A DNA stretch of 20,257 nucleotides from JBIOWF01 sp044868295 (GCA_044868295.1 JBIOWF010000346.1:1-20257); one strand, 5' to 3'; positions 1 through 7,733 are shown, numbered from the stretch's first letter. The notes: a model not told the origin generated them from the letters alone. Numbers and translations: made by a program.

Positions 1-2118
1 AACTGCTTCGCGCCCTTCCACTGGAACGACGTGTTCGGCGAATACCTCAGCGTCAACGCCGTCACGAACGACGCCGTCGATCCCATCTCGCTCCAGCCCG
101 AATTCAAGGTCTGCGCGGTTTCTCTCACCAAGGTCGCGGTGGTGGCGAAGGACCCCGGCGGTGCCGCGGCATCCGTCACAGACGCGGAGGCTGCGCCCGT
201 CTCCGCACCGACGGGAGACCGGAGAGTGGCGGAGCTCGCCCGGCTGTTAGGGATCGCGGACCTCACCCCGCCCGCGTTGTCCGGCCAGGAACGCCTTTTC
301 CTCGCGGGCTTTCTCTCCGGGCTCGACGCGTCCTTACCGTTAGAAGGTACGGCCGTGCCGGTTCTCCCGGAAAACTCCCCGGTCGCTCCGGACCACGCGG
401 TGTGGATCAACGGGACGCTGGCCGGCATGTTCTCCCGAACCGTGCTGGGCCGATCCGAGACACTCGACCCCGTCCAAGCCGCCACGGAACGTCAACTGCT
501 CATCCTGTGGGCTTCGCAGACCGGGACCGCGGAGGACTTCGCCGCCGCCACCGCGCAGCATTTGATCCTCGCGGAGCGGAAACCGACCCTGCTCAGCATG
601 GCCGACTGCACCGTGGAAACACTCCCGGACGACGCGGACCTGCTGGTCATCACCAGCACTTTCGGCGACGGTGACGCCCCCGACAACGGCATCGACTTCT
701 GGGAATCCCTCACCACACCCGAGACGTCCCGCCTGGAGGGCCTGCGGTATGCGGTCCTGGCTTTCGGCGACTCCAGCTATGACGACTTCTGTGGTCACGG
801 GCGTCGCCTCGACCAGCGCCTCAGCGAACTGGGCGCCACCCGGCTGGCTCCGCGCATCGACTGCGAGCCCGACTATGAGCAACCCGCCCGGCAATGGCTG
901 GATCAGGTGCTCGAGGGTCTGACCTCCGCCGCGGCCGCTTCACCGAGCAGCCCTCCAGGTGGTGCCTCGAACGCGGCGACACTTATGCGGTCCGCGAAGG
1001 AGAAATGGGGGCGGAACGCTCCCCTTACGGCGCGGCTGTCCGGCAATCGGCTCCTCAGTCTCCCCGGAGCGGCCAAGGAGGTGCGCCAGTTCACGTTCGA
1101 CACCGAAGGCGAACTGCCGTACGAGGTGGGAGACGCGCTGGGCGTGTGGCCGGTGAACTGTCCCGAACTCGTCGCGGAATGGCTGGCCGTCACCGCGCTC
1201 GACGCCTCCGCCGTGATCGACCTCGACGCAGACTCCGTGTCCCTGGGCGAGGCGGTGCACCGCCATCTGGACATCACCAGGATCTCCGCAGACCTGCTCA
1301 GATTCCTCGCGGAGCGAACCGGCGACCGCCTGCTCAACAAGCTCCTGCGCCCCGACAACAAGACCGAGCTGGCGCAGTGGGCCTGGGGACGGCAGGCGGT
1401 CGACGTGATGGCCGAGTTCCCCGTGCGGGCGACCGCGGGAGAATGGGCCGGGGTGCTCAAGCGTCTGCAGCCGCGGCTCTACTCCATCTCATCCAGCCCC
1501 CTCGCTCACCCGAATGAGATCCGCCTGACGACCTCGGTGGTCCGCTTCGACAACCTGCACGGAAAGCCTCGCAAGGGGGTGTGTTCCACATTCCTGGCGG
1601 ACGCCGCACCGGACGCGTCGGTGCCGGTCTTCGTGCAGCGGGCGCCGCATTTCCGTCCCCCTGCCGACCCCGCCGCGCCCATGATCATGGTCGGGCCCGG
1701 CACCGGTGTCGCTCCGTTCCTGGGCTTCCTGGACGAGCGGAGATCCCGTGGCGATCGGGGCCGCAACTGGCTCTTCTTCGGCGAGCAGCGCCGTACCACT
1801 GACTTCTACTACAGGGAAGAGCTCGACGGGTTGCGGGAGGACGGGGTGCTGACCCGCCTGGACCTCGCCTTCTCCCGGGATCAGCGGGCCAAGGTCTACG
1901 TCCAGGACCGCATGCGCGAGCACGGCGCTCACCTGTGGGCCTGGCTGCAGGAAGGCGCTCACCTCTACGTCTGCGGAGACGCCGCCCGCATGGCCAAGGA
2001 CGTCGACTCCACGTTGCGCCAGATAGTCGCTCTGCACGGCGGACTGGAGGATTCCCAGGCCGCCGCGTACGTCAAGAAGCTCGCTACGGACAAGAGGTAT
2101 GTGCGCGACGTCTACTGA
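1..2118 (+). CDS. Bifunctional nitrate reductase / sulfite reductase-type flavoprotein, 3' part (5' end outside window)
   Basis: The frame is open from base 1, so the gene starts upstream; 705 codons are visible. The first ~45 codons (NCFAPFHWND, then VNAVTNDAVDP) look like the end of a Mo-bisMGD-binding domain of assimilatory nitrate reductases. After a linker comes a flavodoxin domain with FMN-contact motifs SQTGTAE (codons 172-178), STFGDGDAPDNG (219-230) and FGDSSY (255-260). A CysJ/cytochrome P450 reductase-type module follows, with FAD motif RLYSISSS (492-499), NADPH-site motif GPGTGVAPF (565-573) and the usual C-terminal YVKKLATDKRYVRDVY. By family knowledge the fusion would pass NAD(P)H electrons through FAD and FMN to the molybdenum centre, reducing nitrate to nitrite in the cytoplasm. 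An internal GTG at 31 is not the real start. The molybdenum-domain assignment rests on a short stretch; the reductase half is certain. Confidence 0.9.
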   Translation, partial: NCFAPFHWNDVFGEYLSVNAVTNDAVDPISLQPEFKVCAVSLTKVAVVAKDPGGAAASVTDAEAAPVSAPTGDRRVAELARLLGIADLTPPALSGQERLFLAGFLSGLDASLPLEGTAVPVLPENSPVAPDHAVWINGTLAGMFSRTVLGRSETLDPVQAATERQLLILWASQTGTAEDFAAATAQHLILAERKPTLLSMADCTVETLPDDADLLVITSTFGDGDAPDNGIDFWESLTTPETSRLEGLRYAVLAFGDSSYDDFCGHGRRLDQRLSELGATRLAPRIDCEPDYEQPARQWLDQVLEGLTSAAAASPSSPPGGASNAATLMRSAKEKWGRNAPLTARLSGNRLLSLPGAAKEVRQFTFDTEGELPYEVGDALGVWPVNCPELVAEWLAVTALDASAVIDLDADSVSLGEAVHRHLDITRISADLLRFLAERTGDRLLNKLLRPDNKTELAQWAWGRQAVDVMAEFPVRATAGEWAGVLKRLQPRLYSISSSPLAHPNEIRLTTSVVRFDNLHGKPRKGVCSTFLADAAPDASVPVFVQRAPHFRPPADPAAPMIMVGPGTGVAPFLGFLDERRSRGDRGRNWLFFGEQRRTTDFYYREELDGLREDGVLTRLDLAFSRDQRAKVYVQDRMREHGAHLWAWLQEGAHLYVCGDAARMAKDVDSTLRQIVALHGGLEDSQAAAYVKKLATDKRYVRDVY

Positions 2119-2369
2119 GGCGTGGTCCCGGGGTGGCTCTCGGCGTGCTTCACGAGGTGGTCGGCCTCCGCGCGAATGCGGTCGGCGACGGTGCCGCAGC
2201 GGGTCCGCCACGTCTTGATGTCCCCGCGCACCCTGTCGGTCAGCGGGCCGGACCACTCCATCCCGGCCGCCGCATCATGCACGTCGTTTGTGAGTTTCTG
2301 CAGGTGATCGGCAAGGTTTCGGAGTTTCGCCGCCCGATCCTTGAGTTCCTGAACGTCGGGCTCCGCCAT
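2112..2369 (-). CDS. WXG100-like (ESAT-6-like) small secreted-type protein
   Basis: An 85-aa, highly charged, probably all-helical protein with a central WSG triplet (within MEWSGPL, about residue 39), flanked by two predicted helices. This is the size, layout and WxG turn of WXG100 proteins, which form helical hairpin dimers and are exported by type VII secretion. The ATG at 2369 is preferred over a TTG at 2384: a GGGG stretch lies 9 nt before the ATG, whereas a GAGGA abuts the TTG directly. The gene diverges from the 454-aa gene at 2437, only 67 bp away, so both probably share one promoter region. Its stop overlaps the end of the nitrate reductase gene by 7 bp. No YxxxD/E export signal is obvious at the C terminus, so secretion is inference. 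Confidence 0.72.
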   Translation of the reverse strand: MAEPDVQELKDRAAKLRNLADHLQKLTNDVHDAAAGMEWSGPLTDRVRGDIKTWRTRCGTVADRIRAEADHLVKHAESHPGTTPQ

Positions 2370-2436
2370 TACATTCAGCCCCAATCCTCGTCAAATCAAC
2401 CGTAATCAGCACGAGTCAGATATACAGTTTTTGACC
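2370..2436. promoter_or_regulatory. Divergent promoter region between WXG100-like gene and the 454-aa gene
   Basis: This 67-bp gap is AT-rich compared with its surroundings. TATACA at 2421-2426 is a plausible -10 hexamer for the rightward operon. Transcription would begin around 2433, a few bases before the ATG at 2437, so that mRNA may be leaderless or nearly so. No clear -35 match and no Shine-Dalgarno sequence are visible. Confidence 0.4.
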
Positions 2437-3801
2437 ATGGCGGGAGACGGTCTTCGTAGTTTCAAGCCTGACCAGCTCGAACGGCTCGCCGGCCTGATGG
2501 ACAACCTCGAGACCTCCACCGGAGAGATGTTCACCAGGGCGAGCTCCCTGCAGGTGTCCCATCTGGTCGGCTCCCTGCGCGAGCTTCCCGGCTGGACCAC
2601 CGGCAACGCGCGCGACCTGCGCCGCCGGGCGGCGATCGGGCGGCTGCAAACCGGTGACCCCTTCGCGGAACTCGCCTGGGCCGGGTTCTCCCCGATGGAG
2701 ATCGCGGCCAGCGGCGACAAGATCGACCCGACCATGCTCGTCTACGTCAACACCGTCGCGGACTGGGCCGCCGAGGCAGGCCACGGCGAGTACGCCCGCA
2801 AGTCCCACGAGTCCATGGACGACTACCTCAAGCGCCTGGAGGCCGCGGCCATCGCCAAGGCCATCCCGGACCTGAAACCGCATGAGGCGACGGTCGCCAA
2901 GGTGCTGGAGGACATCGGCGACGCCAGCAAGGTCATGCAGGTGGCTCCGATCACGCTCGCGCAGGGCACCGCGCTCAGCCGCCTGCTCCTGAACAACAAG
3001 GTGTGGCAGCCGCTGGCGACCAGGATCGCGGGCCTCACCAAGATCACTGAAGGCCGTGCGCCCATGCAGATCAGGTCGGCGACCGCTCCGGGAACCGGCC
3101 TCGGGAACCTGACCCGCAACCTCTTCATGCGCAGCAGCCTCTATCGGGACTATGTGGCGATGCTGCCCGAGTACATGGAGATGGACCGGGTCGGCAACGC
3201 CGTGAACGCGGGCCGGGCCGTGGCCGGTCTACGGGTCAACCAGTTCATCGACCTCGTGTTCGGCAACAACAAGCTCGCTCAGGCACTCGGCGGCACCACC
3301 CACTCGGGCCAGGCCGTCAAGCTCTCCGGACAGGCCAATCTGCTCAGGGTGTGGGCGGCCACCTCCAACCCCGCCAAGATGGAGGGCGCCGCCGCCATCC
3401 TGAAGGTCGAACCGGCGGCCCTGTCCCGGGTGGGGGCGCTCACCAAGGCGGCCGGCGGGCTACGCGTCCTCGGCGTCGCGGGCAGCGCCGCCTCGACGAG
3501 CTACAGCGGCGTCAACGTGGCCTCGCAGGGCAACCCGGTCGACGCGTTCAAACGCAACGGCGCGGGTTACGTGGCCGACGTCGCGGAGCTGGGATTCAAC
3601 GCCTCACTGACGGCGGCGCTGGCCTGCCCGAATCCCGTCACCATCGGGGCCGCCGTCGTCTTCGGCGCCGTGTACGTCGGCGCGAAGGTGGTCGAGCACT
3701 GGGACGATGTCAAGGATGGGGCGGCGAAGGCCGTCGACGCGGTCGGGTCGGGTCTGAAGAAGGCCGGGAATTTCGTCAAGAGCCTGAATCCGTTCGGGTA
3801 G
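2437..3801 (+). CDS. Hypothetical protein of a type VII secretion-type cassette (454 aa)
   Basis: I do not recognise a named family. The protein is largely alpha-helical and Ala-rich. Its first ~60 residues (with DQLERLAGLMDNLE) look like a helical N-terminal segment. A hydrophobic Gly/Ala-rich zone follows at about 335-350, then a probable membrane-inserting stretch near residues 397-420 (TIGAAVVFGAVYVGAKVV). It ends in an amphipathic tail (AVGSGLKKAGNFVKSLNPFG). Long helical proteins with such tails are common beside WXG100 genes in actinomycetes, where they are candidate secretion substrates or effectors. ATG 2437 is chosen; a TTG at 2431 is the alternative, and neither has a Shine-Dalgarno sequence. 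The next gene begins 18 bp downstream with a good ribosome-binding site, so this is the first gene of the operon. No catalytic motif is visible, and any toxin role would be speculation. Confidence 0.75.
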   Translation: MAGDGLRSFKPDQLERLAGLMDNLETSTGEMFTRASSLQVSHLVGSLRELPGWTTGNARDLRRRAAIGRLQTGDPFAELAWAGFSPMEIAASGDKIDPTMLVYVNTVADWAAEAGHGEYARKSHESMDDYLKRLEAAAIAKAIPDLKPHEATVAKVLEDIGDASKVMQVAPITLAQGTALSRLLLNNKVWQPLATRIAGLTKITEGRAPMQIRSATAPGTGLGNLTRNLFMRSSLYRDYVAMLPEYMEMDRVGNAVNAGRAVAGLRVNQFIDLVFGNNKLAQALGGTTHSGQAVKLSGQANLLRVWAATSNPAKMEGAAAILKVEPAALSRVGALTKAAGGLRVLGVAGSAASTSYSGVNVASQGNPVDAFKRNGAGYVADVAELGFNASLTAALACPNPVTIGAAVVFGAVYVGAKVVEHWDDVKDGAAKAVDAVGSGLKKAGNFVKSLNPFG

Positions 3802-3819
3802 GGACCACGTAGGAGAGAC

Positions 3820-4650
3820 ATGCCGGGCTTCGACAGCTCACGCGACCGGTTCCGGCTCGCGATGCGGCATCTGAACGTGCTGGGGCGCCTCTACGACGGC
3901 GAGCGCGTCCCCGCCGAGTTGGTGCCGGCGCGGGACGAACTTAGGGCCGCCGGGCTGGTGAACGACGAGGACGCGGTCGCTCCCGAGCTGGCCGAGCTCA
4001 CGCATGCTCTCGCCGAGCCCGTCGTGCTCGTTCAGTTGGAGATCACCGGCGGCGAGGGCGTCACCGTCAACGGCGCGGTGATCGGCAACGACGCCTGCTA
4101 CGTCTACGAATCCTGGCCTGGCGAGGAGGAGTCGGAGTACGTCCGCACCGACCCGGGCACCTTGGTCTGGTCCCTCGCCCGTGCCGTGGGGCTCCGCGAT
4201 CGGGACGCCAAGCCGCCGGTGGCCCCGGTCATCAGGTCCACGGTGGGCGTGATGGACGCCGGTTTCTCCTCCTTCGGCACCGTGAACGCGACCTCCGCCG
4301 AGGAAGCGGCCGAGCGGCTGAGCGAGGTGCTCGCGGCCGAAAGCGGTCTGACCGATCCGGAGTTGACGGTTTTCACCCACCTGATGCTCCAGCTCAACGC
4401 CACCTGGCGGATGACGGTCGCATGGCAGAACAAGGAGGGCACGGGCACCGACGTCCAGGGCATCACCGTGTTCGACTGCGGCCCTCTTGGCCACTGGCTG
4501 CGTGAACTGCCCGCCGAACCGATCCTCCCGGGAGCCGTCATTCCGGAAAGCGAGCTCAAGCTGATCTTCGTCGATGCCCGGCGACTCTGGGAGCTGATCA
4601 CGGACTTGATCCCCGACACCGGCCAGCTACCTGCCCCCGTCCGACGATGA
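3820..4650 (+). CDS. Hypothetical protein, possibly EspG-like secretion chaperone
   Basis: A 276-aa soluble protein without signal peptide or membrane segment. Its N-terminal helical part (residues 1-60) is followed by a mixed region with strand-like patches such as VVLVQLEITGGEG and ACYVYESWPGEE. The size, the early helices and the position beside a WXG100-like gene resemble EspG-family cytosolic chaperones, which bind type VII secretion substrates. The sequence similarity I can see by eye is weak, so this is a context-based suggestion. The start is supported by GGAGA at 3811-3815, just before ATG 3820. It is second in the operon, 18 bp after the 454-aa gene and 6 bp before the next, so it is probably co-transcribed and made alongside them. 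Confidence 0.7.
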   Translation: MPGFDSSRDRFRLAMRHLNVLGRLYDGERVPAELVPARDELRAAGLVNDEDAVAPELAELTHALAEPVVLVQLEITGGEGVTVNGAVIGNDACYVYESWPGEEESEYVRTDPGTLVWSLARAVGLRDRDAKPPVAPVIRSTVGVMDAGFSSFGTVNATSAEEAAERLSEVLAAESGLTDPELTVFTHLMLQLNATWRMTVAWQNKEGTGTDVQGITVFDCGPLGHWLRELPAEPILPGAVIPESELKLIFVDARRLWELITDLIPDTGQLPAPVRR

Positions 4651-4656
4651 GGTGAC

Positions 4657-5226
4657 ATGTCTGGCTTCGAGTTCACCCTCCGGCACCGGGCACCGGTCCG
4701 CACGGCCGAGCAGCGCACCACCTTCCTCACCCTGACCGGTACGGCCGGGCCGTACGGCGAGGTGATCGTCACCGTCGGCACCCGCCCAAGGCTGGCGACA
4801 TTGTCCTGTACGGCGTTGCCGGAGGCGTCGATCTCCCATCCGGACGACACCCAGGAAGGACTGATCATCGTCGACGAGCGGACCCGCCTCACCGTGAACG
4901 GACACGAGGTGAGTCTGAGCCAGCGGCGCAACGCTCGCGGCAAGGAAGACCGAGCCATCCGATTCCAGCTCGGCGAGCGGGACTACAGCTATCTCTCGGC
5001 GGGAGCGAACGTCGAGCAACTTCGCGATTCGGCCCGTGGCCCTCTGGTGCGAATACGCTCCTCGCTCAGTGCGAAATCGACGGTGACCGTTGAAGAGAAA
5101 GCCGATGCCGCCGATGTGGCCATCGCGCTCGTCCTGCAGGGCGCGGGCACCGCGGGTCTCACCGTGACGCGGTCCGCGATCTCGGGCGTTCTGTCGTTCC
5201 TGCGGGCGGGAAGCGGCGAAACATGA
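4657..5226 (+). CDS. Hypothetical protein (189 aa)
   Basis: No family recognised. The protein appears beta-rich through most of its length (for example LTLTGTAGPYGEVIVTVGT near residues 25-45, and ARGPLVRIRSSL near 128-140). It ends with a helical, mildly hydrophobic segment (VAIALVLQGAGTAGLTV) that is too short and polar to call a sure membrane anchor. There are no conserved Cys/His clusters or nucleotide-binding loops. The start is supported by GAGGTG overlapping the upstream stop. Its last four bases (ATGA, 5223-5226) are also the start of the next gene, so the two are translationally coupled and probably function together. The paired arrangement with a membrane protein may mean this is its cytoplasmic partner, but that is inference. 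Confidence 0.7.
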   Translation: MSGFEFTLRHRAPVRTAEQRTTFLTLTGTAGPYGEVIVTVGTRPRLATLSCTALPEASISHPDDTQEGLIIVDERTRLTVNGHEVSLSQRRNARGKEDRAIRFQLGERDYSYLSAGANVEQLRDSARGPLVRIRSSLSAKSTVTVEEKADAADVAIALVLQGAGTAGLTVTRSAISGVLSFLRAGSGET

Positions 5227-5822
5227 CGGCGAAGGACGGCGGGGCAGTGAACATGACCGTCCGCTATCAGGAACGGCCAGGCAGACTCCGGATCTGGTTC
5301 GGCGTCCCCTGGGCCGGCTGGGCGGCACTCATGATCTGGTCTTTCGCCGACTATTGGACCAGGCACCACGAAATGCCCCTCGACGCGATGGTGATTCTCG
5401 GCCCGCTGTTCTTCGCCGTGTTCTCCATCCCCGGCCTGGTCTCCGCCAGCAAGCGTCGCTATCACAGCATCACCATCGCCGGTGGACGGCTGCGAGCGGG
5501 ACGGGACTCTCTTGACCTCGCTGACATCGACCCCGGATCTCTCCGCCAGGACGCCGTGCCGTCGGGCGGCCCCTCGTGCGGCCCCTCGTGCGGCCCCTCG
5601 GGCGGCGAGGCCAAGCTCCTCGGTGGAGCCCTCGGCGTGCCGTTCGGCATGGAAACCGTGCGTCTGAGCACCCGGTTCGGCGAGCACTACCTCATCGCCA
5701 CGATGAACGGGCGCGCCTTTCTCACGGCGCTCGCCGACTCCGTGCCACCCCCGAACACCTGGTGGCCGGAGGACCACCGAGCCGGGGATGGCATGGGGTG
5801 GCCGGGTTCCGCCTCGGGCTGA
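5223..5822 (+). CDS. Membrane protein with two N-terminal helices and a C-terminal soluble domain
   Basis: 199 aa. Two membrane segments lie at about residues 29-44 (WAGWAALMIWSF) and 56-76 (AMVILGPLFFAVFSIPGL). A soluble domain follows, with strand-like ITIAGGRLRAGRDSLDLADI and later ETVRLSTRFGEHYLIATMNGRAFLTAL. This two-helix-plus-PH-like layout resembles small actinobacterial membrane proteins such as the DUF3093 group; the resemblance is by eye only. Between the halves sits a Gly-Pro-Ser-Cys repeat (codons 115-128) encoded by a 12-bp tandem repeat. The start overlaps the preceding stop (ATGA); a second ATG at 5253 is possible. It is the last gene of the operon and is followed by a tandem-repeat-containing convergent gap. 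Confidence 0.7.
   Translation: MTAKDGGAVNMTVRYQERPGRLRIWFGVPWAGWAALMIWSFADYWTRHHEMPLDAMVILGPLFFAVFSIPGLVSASKRRYHSITIAGGRLRAGRDSLDLADIDPGSLRQDAVPSGGPSCGPSCGPSGGEAKLLGGALGVPFGMETVRLSTRFGEHYLIATMNGRAFLTALADSVPPPNTWWPEDHRAGDGMGWPGSASG
5565..5606 (+). repeat. 12-bp in-frame tandem repeat (3.5 copies)
   Basis: Units GGCGGCCCCTCG, TGCGGCCCCTCG, TGCGGCCCCTCG and a half unit follow each other exactly. They encode GGPS-CGPS-CGPS-GG inside the membrane protein at 5223-5822, so copy-number change would only alter linker length. Confidence 0.9.
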
Positions 5823-5841
5823 GCGAGGAAGATCACTCAGC

Positions 5842-5894
5842 TCCGAGGCGTCCGTGGTGTCCGAGCGTCCGAGGCGTCCGAGGCGTCCGAGGCG
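5842..5894. repeat. 9-bp tandem repeat TCCGAGGCG, six units
   Basis: Units begin at 5842, 5851 (two mismatches), 5860 (one base short), 5868, 5877 and 5886. The last three are perfect. The array lies between two convergent stop codons (5822 and 5937) and is not part of any supported gene. No terminator hairpin is evident in the same gap. Confidence 0.9.
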
Positions 5895-5936
5895 GAGGTC
5901 GCCGGGAGCTTTCGACCGTGGTGATTCCGCGAAAGG

Positions 5937-7385
5937 TCAGCCGAAGGCGCGGCGTAGTGGTCCGATCCGGCGGAGCACCAGCCAGTCCAGGAGGAGCACC
6001 GCCAGCATGCTGATGCCCGCGAGGGGGAACAACAGGCCGAGAACCGCCATGATGGCGATCACCCCGTAAGCGGTGCGCCGGTCGGTGGGACGAGCGGGCG
6101 CGCCGACCCGGCCGCGTGGGCGACGCGTCCACCACATCCAGACACCGGTGACGATGAGGGTGATCAACGCGAGGCAGGCGCCGAGCATCACGATCAGGTT
6201 GGCCGTGCCGTACCGGCGTCCTTCGTGCAGCGCGATGCCCTGCTCGACCGTCTTGGCCAGGACGCCGTACTCCTGCCAGCCGTAGGAGGCCAGGACCTTG
6301 CCGCTGTACTGGTCCACGTGCACCGTCCGGCCTGTCGCGGGATCGCGGCGGGGGTCGCCGATGACTGTGTATACCCCCTCTGGCCCGTCCGGTAGGAGGA
6401 CCTTGATGTCGCAGTCGGCCGGGGCGCAGTCCCGGATGGCGGCCTTCGCGGCGGCCAGGGCGTGCTCGATCGGCACGGCCCCGGGCTGAAGCACCCCGGT
6501 GGCGGCCTCGTGTGCGGCGTGTCCGCCGTCCTGCGAGGCGGGCACTGGCAGGCGCTCGGCGGCCCATGGCACCTTGGCGTCCGGGTGCTCGGACAATTCG
6601 CCGGAGAGTGTCGGAAGTGTCGAGGTGTGAGGGAACGCGTCGGCGCTTGGCGAGGTGGAGCCGGTCGCGTCCTGCAGGCGCTGCAGGTTGTCTCCCCAGA
6701 CGCCCGACCAGGGCAGCCCAGAAACGATCAGGAACACGATGACCACGCCCGAGCCGACTCCGGTGAGGGCATGGACGCGCCGCAGCCGCGAGCGTCCGGA
6801 CTGGGCGGCCCGCTTGCGGGCCGGGCCACGCCACCACAGGTAGACGCCGGTGGCGGAGAGGATCAGCGCCCAGCACGCGGAGGTCTCCACGATCCGGTCA
6901 CCGACCGTCCCCGACAGGAGTTCACCGTGGATGGTACGGACGACCCGCATGAAAGTGGCCGAGTCGTCGATCTGCCCGGTCACCTTGAGCGTGGCCGGAT
7001 CGACGTAGACCGAGATGCCCTGGGCCCAGGGACCGGACTGCTCACCCGCGAGGATGACGCGTGTCGTGCGGTCCGGGGCGGCCGGAGGAATCACCGACAT
7101 CACCGTCGATCCGGGACGTGCCCGCTGGGCGGCCGCGATCTGCTGCGACAGCGGCTTCGGCGCGTTGACCGGTGCGGTCAGGGTACGGACGTCGTGGTAA
7201 CGCCACTCTTCGAAGGGTTCCTTGAACAGATAGATCGAACCGGTGACCGCGAGGACGAATAGCACCGGGGCCACGAAAAGCCCGGCGTAGAAGTGCCAGC
7301 GCCATACGGCGCGGTAGCGCTGGGAGGCGCCACCACGGGCGCGTGAGGTCGGCTCGACCTCGGGGTGAACCTCGACAGAGGTCAT
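5937..7385 (-). CDS. PepSY-associated TM helix (PepSY_TM) membrane protein
   Basis: 482 aa with the layout of PepSY_TM proteins. A cytoplasmic N terminus is followed by the hallmark RWHFYAGLFVAPVLF (about residues 29-43) and the first membrane helix. Then come an extracytoplasmic PepSY-like domain, a central helix pair (ACWALILSATGVYLWW and HALTGVGSGVVIVFLIVSG), a second PepSY-like region (with VDQYSGKVLASYG), a fourth helix with LIVTGVWMWW and a C-terminal hydrophobic hairpin. Members of this family include ferric-siderophore reductases and other membrane redox proteins; the substrate here cannot be told from sequence. ATG 7385 is preferred over the longer TTG/GTG frame because the text from MTSVEVHPEVEP onward is typical; a GGA lies 10-12 nt upstream. 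It is downstream of the membrane-protein gene at 7828-8697 on the same strand, separated by a repeat-rich 442-bp gap. Confidence 0.9.
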   Translation of the reverse strand: MTSVEVHPEVEPTSRARGGASQRYRAVWRWHFYAGLFVAPVLFVLAVTGSIYLFKEPFEEWRYHDVRTLTAPVNAPKPLSQQIAAAQRARPGSTVMSVIPPAAPDRTTRVILAGEQSGPWAQGISVYVDPATLKVTGQIDDSATFMRVVRTIHGELLSGTVGDRIVETSACWALILSATGVYLWWRGPARKRAAQSGRSRLRRVHALTGVGSGVVIVFLIVSGLPWSGVWGDNLQRLQDATGSTSPSADAFPHTSTLPTLSGELSEHPDAKVPWAAERLPVPASQDGGHAAHEAATGVLQPGAVPIEHALAAAKAAIRDCAPADCDIKVLLPDGPEGVYTVIGDPRRDPATGRTVHVDQYSGKVLASYGWQEYGVLAKTVEQGIALHEGRRYGTANLIVMLGACLALITLIVTGVWMWWTRRPRGRVGAPARPTDRRTAYGVIAIMAVLGLLFPLAGISMLAVLLLDWLVLRRIGPLRRAFG

Positions 7386-7466
7386 TAAGGGTTTTTCCAA
7401 TCTGGAGTGAAGCGCGCCGAAGGCACGCGTGAACACGAAAGAGCTCAGCGCCGCGTCGTTCGATGT

Positions 7467-7623
7467 GAGACCAGCGCCAGACCGTGCCGAACCCAGTGGC
7501 AGACCAGTGAAAGACCACGTGCCAGGCCAGTGCCGAACCGGTGTCAGGCCAGCGCTGGACCAAGCGACAGGTCAGTGGCAGACCACACGCCAGGTCAGTG
7601 TCGAACCCGGTGTCAGGCCAGCC
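7467..7623. repeat. Degenerate 11/12-bp tandem array, 14 units, with 68-bp higher-order period
   Basis: Units of 10-12 bp close to CCAGRCCAGTG run without gaps: they begin at 7467, 7477, 7487, 7499, 7510, 7522, 7533, 7544, 7555, 7567, 7578, 7590, 7601 and 7613. Five-unit blocks at 7499-7554 and 7567-7623 match each other unit by unit, which shows a larger 68-bp duplication on top of the short period. The 11-12-bp step is close to, but slightly longer than, one helical turn. Confidence 0.85.
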
Positions 7624-7708
7624 CGGCCTGTTGATCGAATGCTGGCTCAGGTACCGGCTCAGACGCCGGTGCGGGTCAAAGGCGGGCGGCGCCAATTCAC
7701 GTCAGGTC

Positions 7709-7733
7709 GGCGGCGGCGCCGATCGCCGCCGCC
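7709..7733 (-). terminator. Candidate hairpin terminator after the 7828-8697 membrane gene
   Basis: GGCGGCGGCG and CGCCGCCGCC pair perfectly over 10 bp around a 5-nt CCGAT loop. It lies 95-119 bp past the stop of the leftward membrane gene. There is no T-run, as is usual for actinomycete hairpins, so it could equally be a protein-binding palindrome. Confidence 0.4.

Noticed and set aside
7467..7623. CRISPR array
   Set aside because: Units are only 11-12 bp, touch each other and are degenerate. There are no spacers of regular length and no cas genes.
7042..7695. Leftward frame through the 11/12-bp array
   Set aside because: The frame is kept open by the periodic sequence and overlaps the PepSY_TM gene in another frame. 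There is no start signal or recognisable domain.
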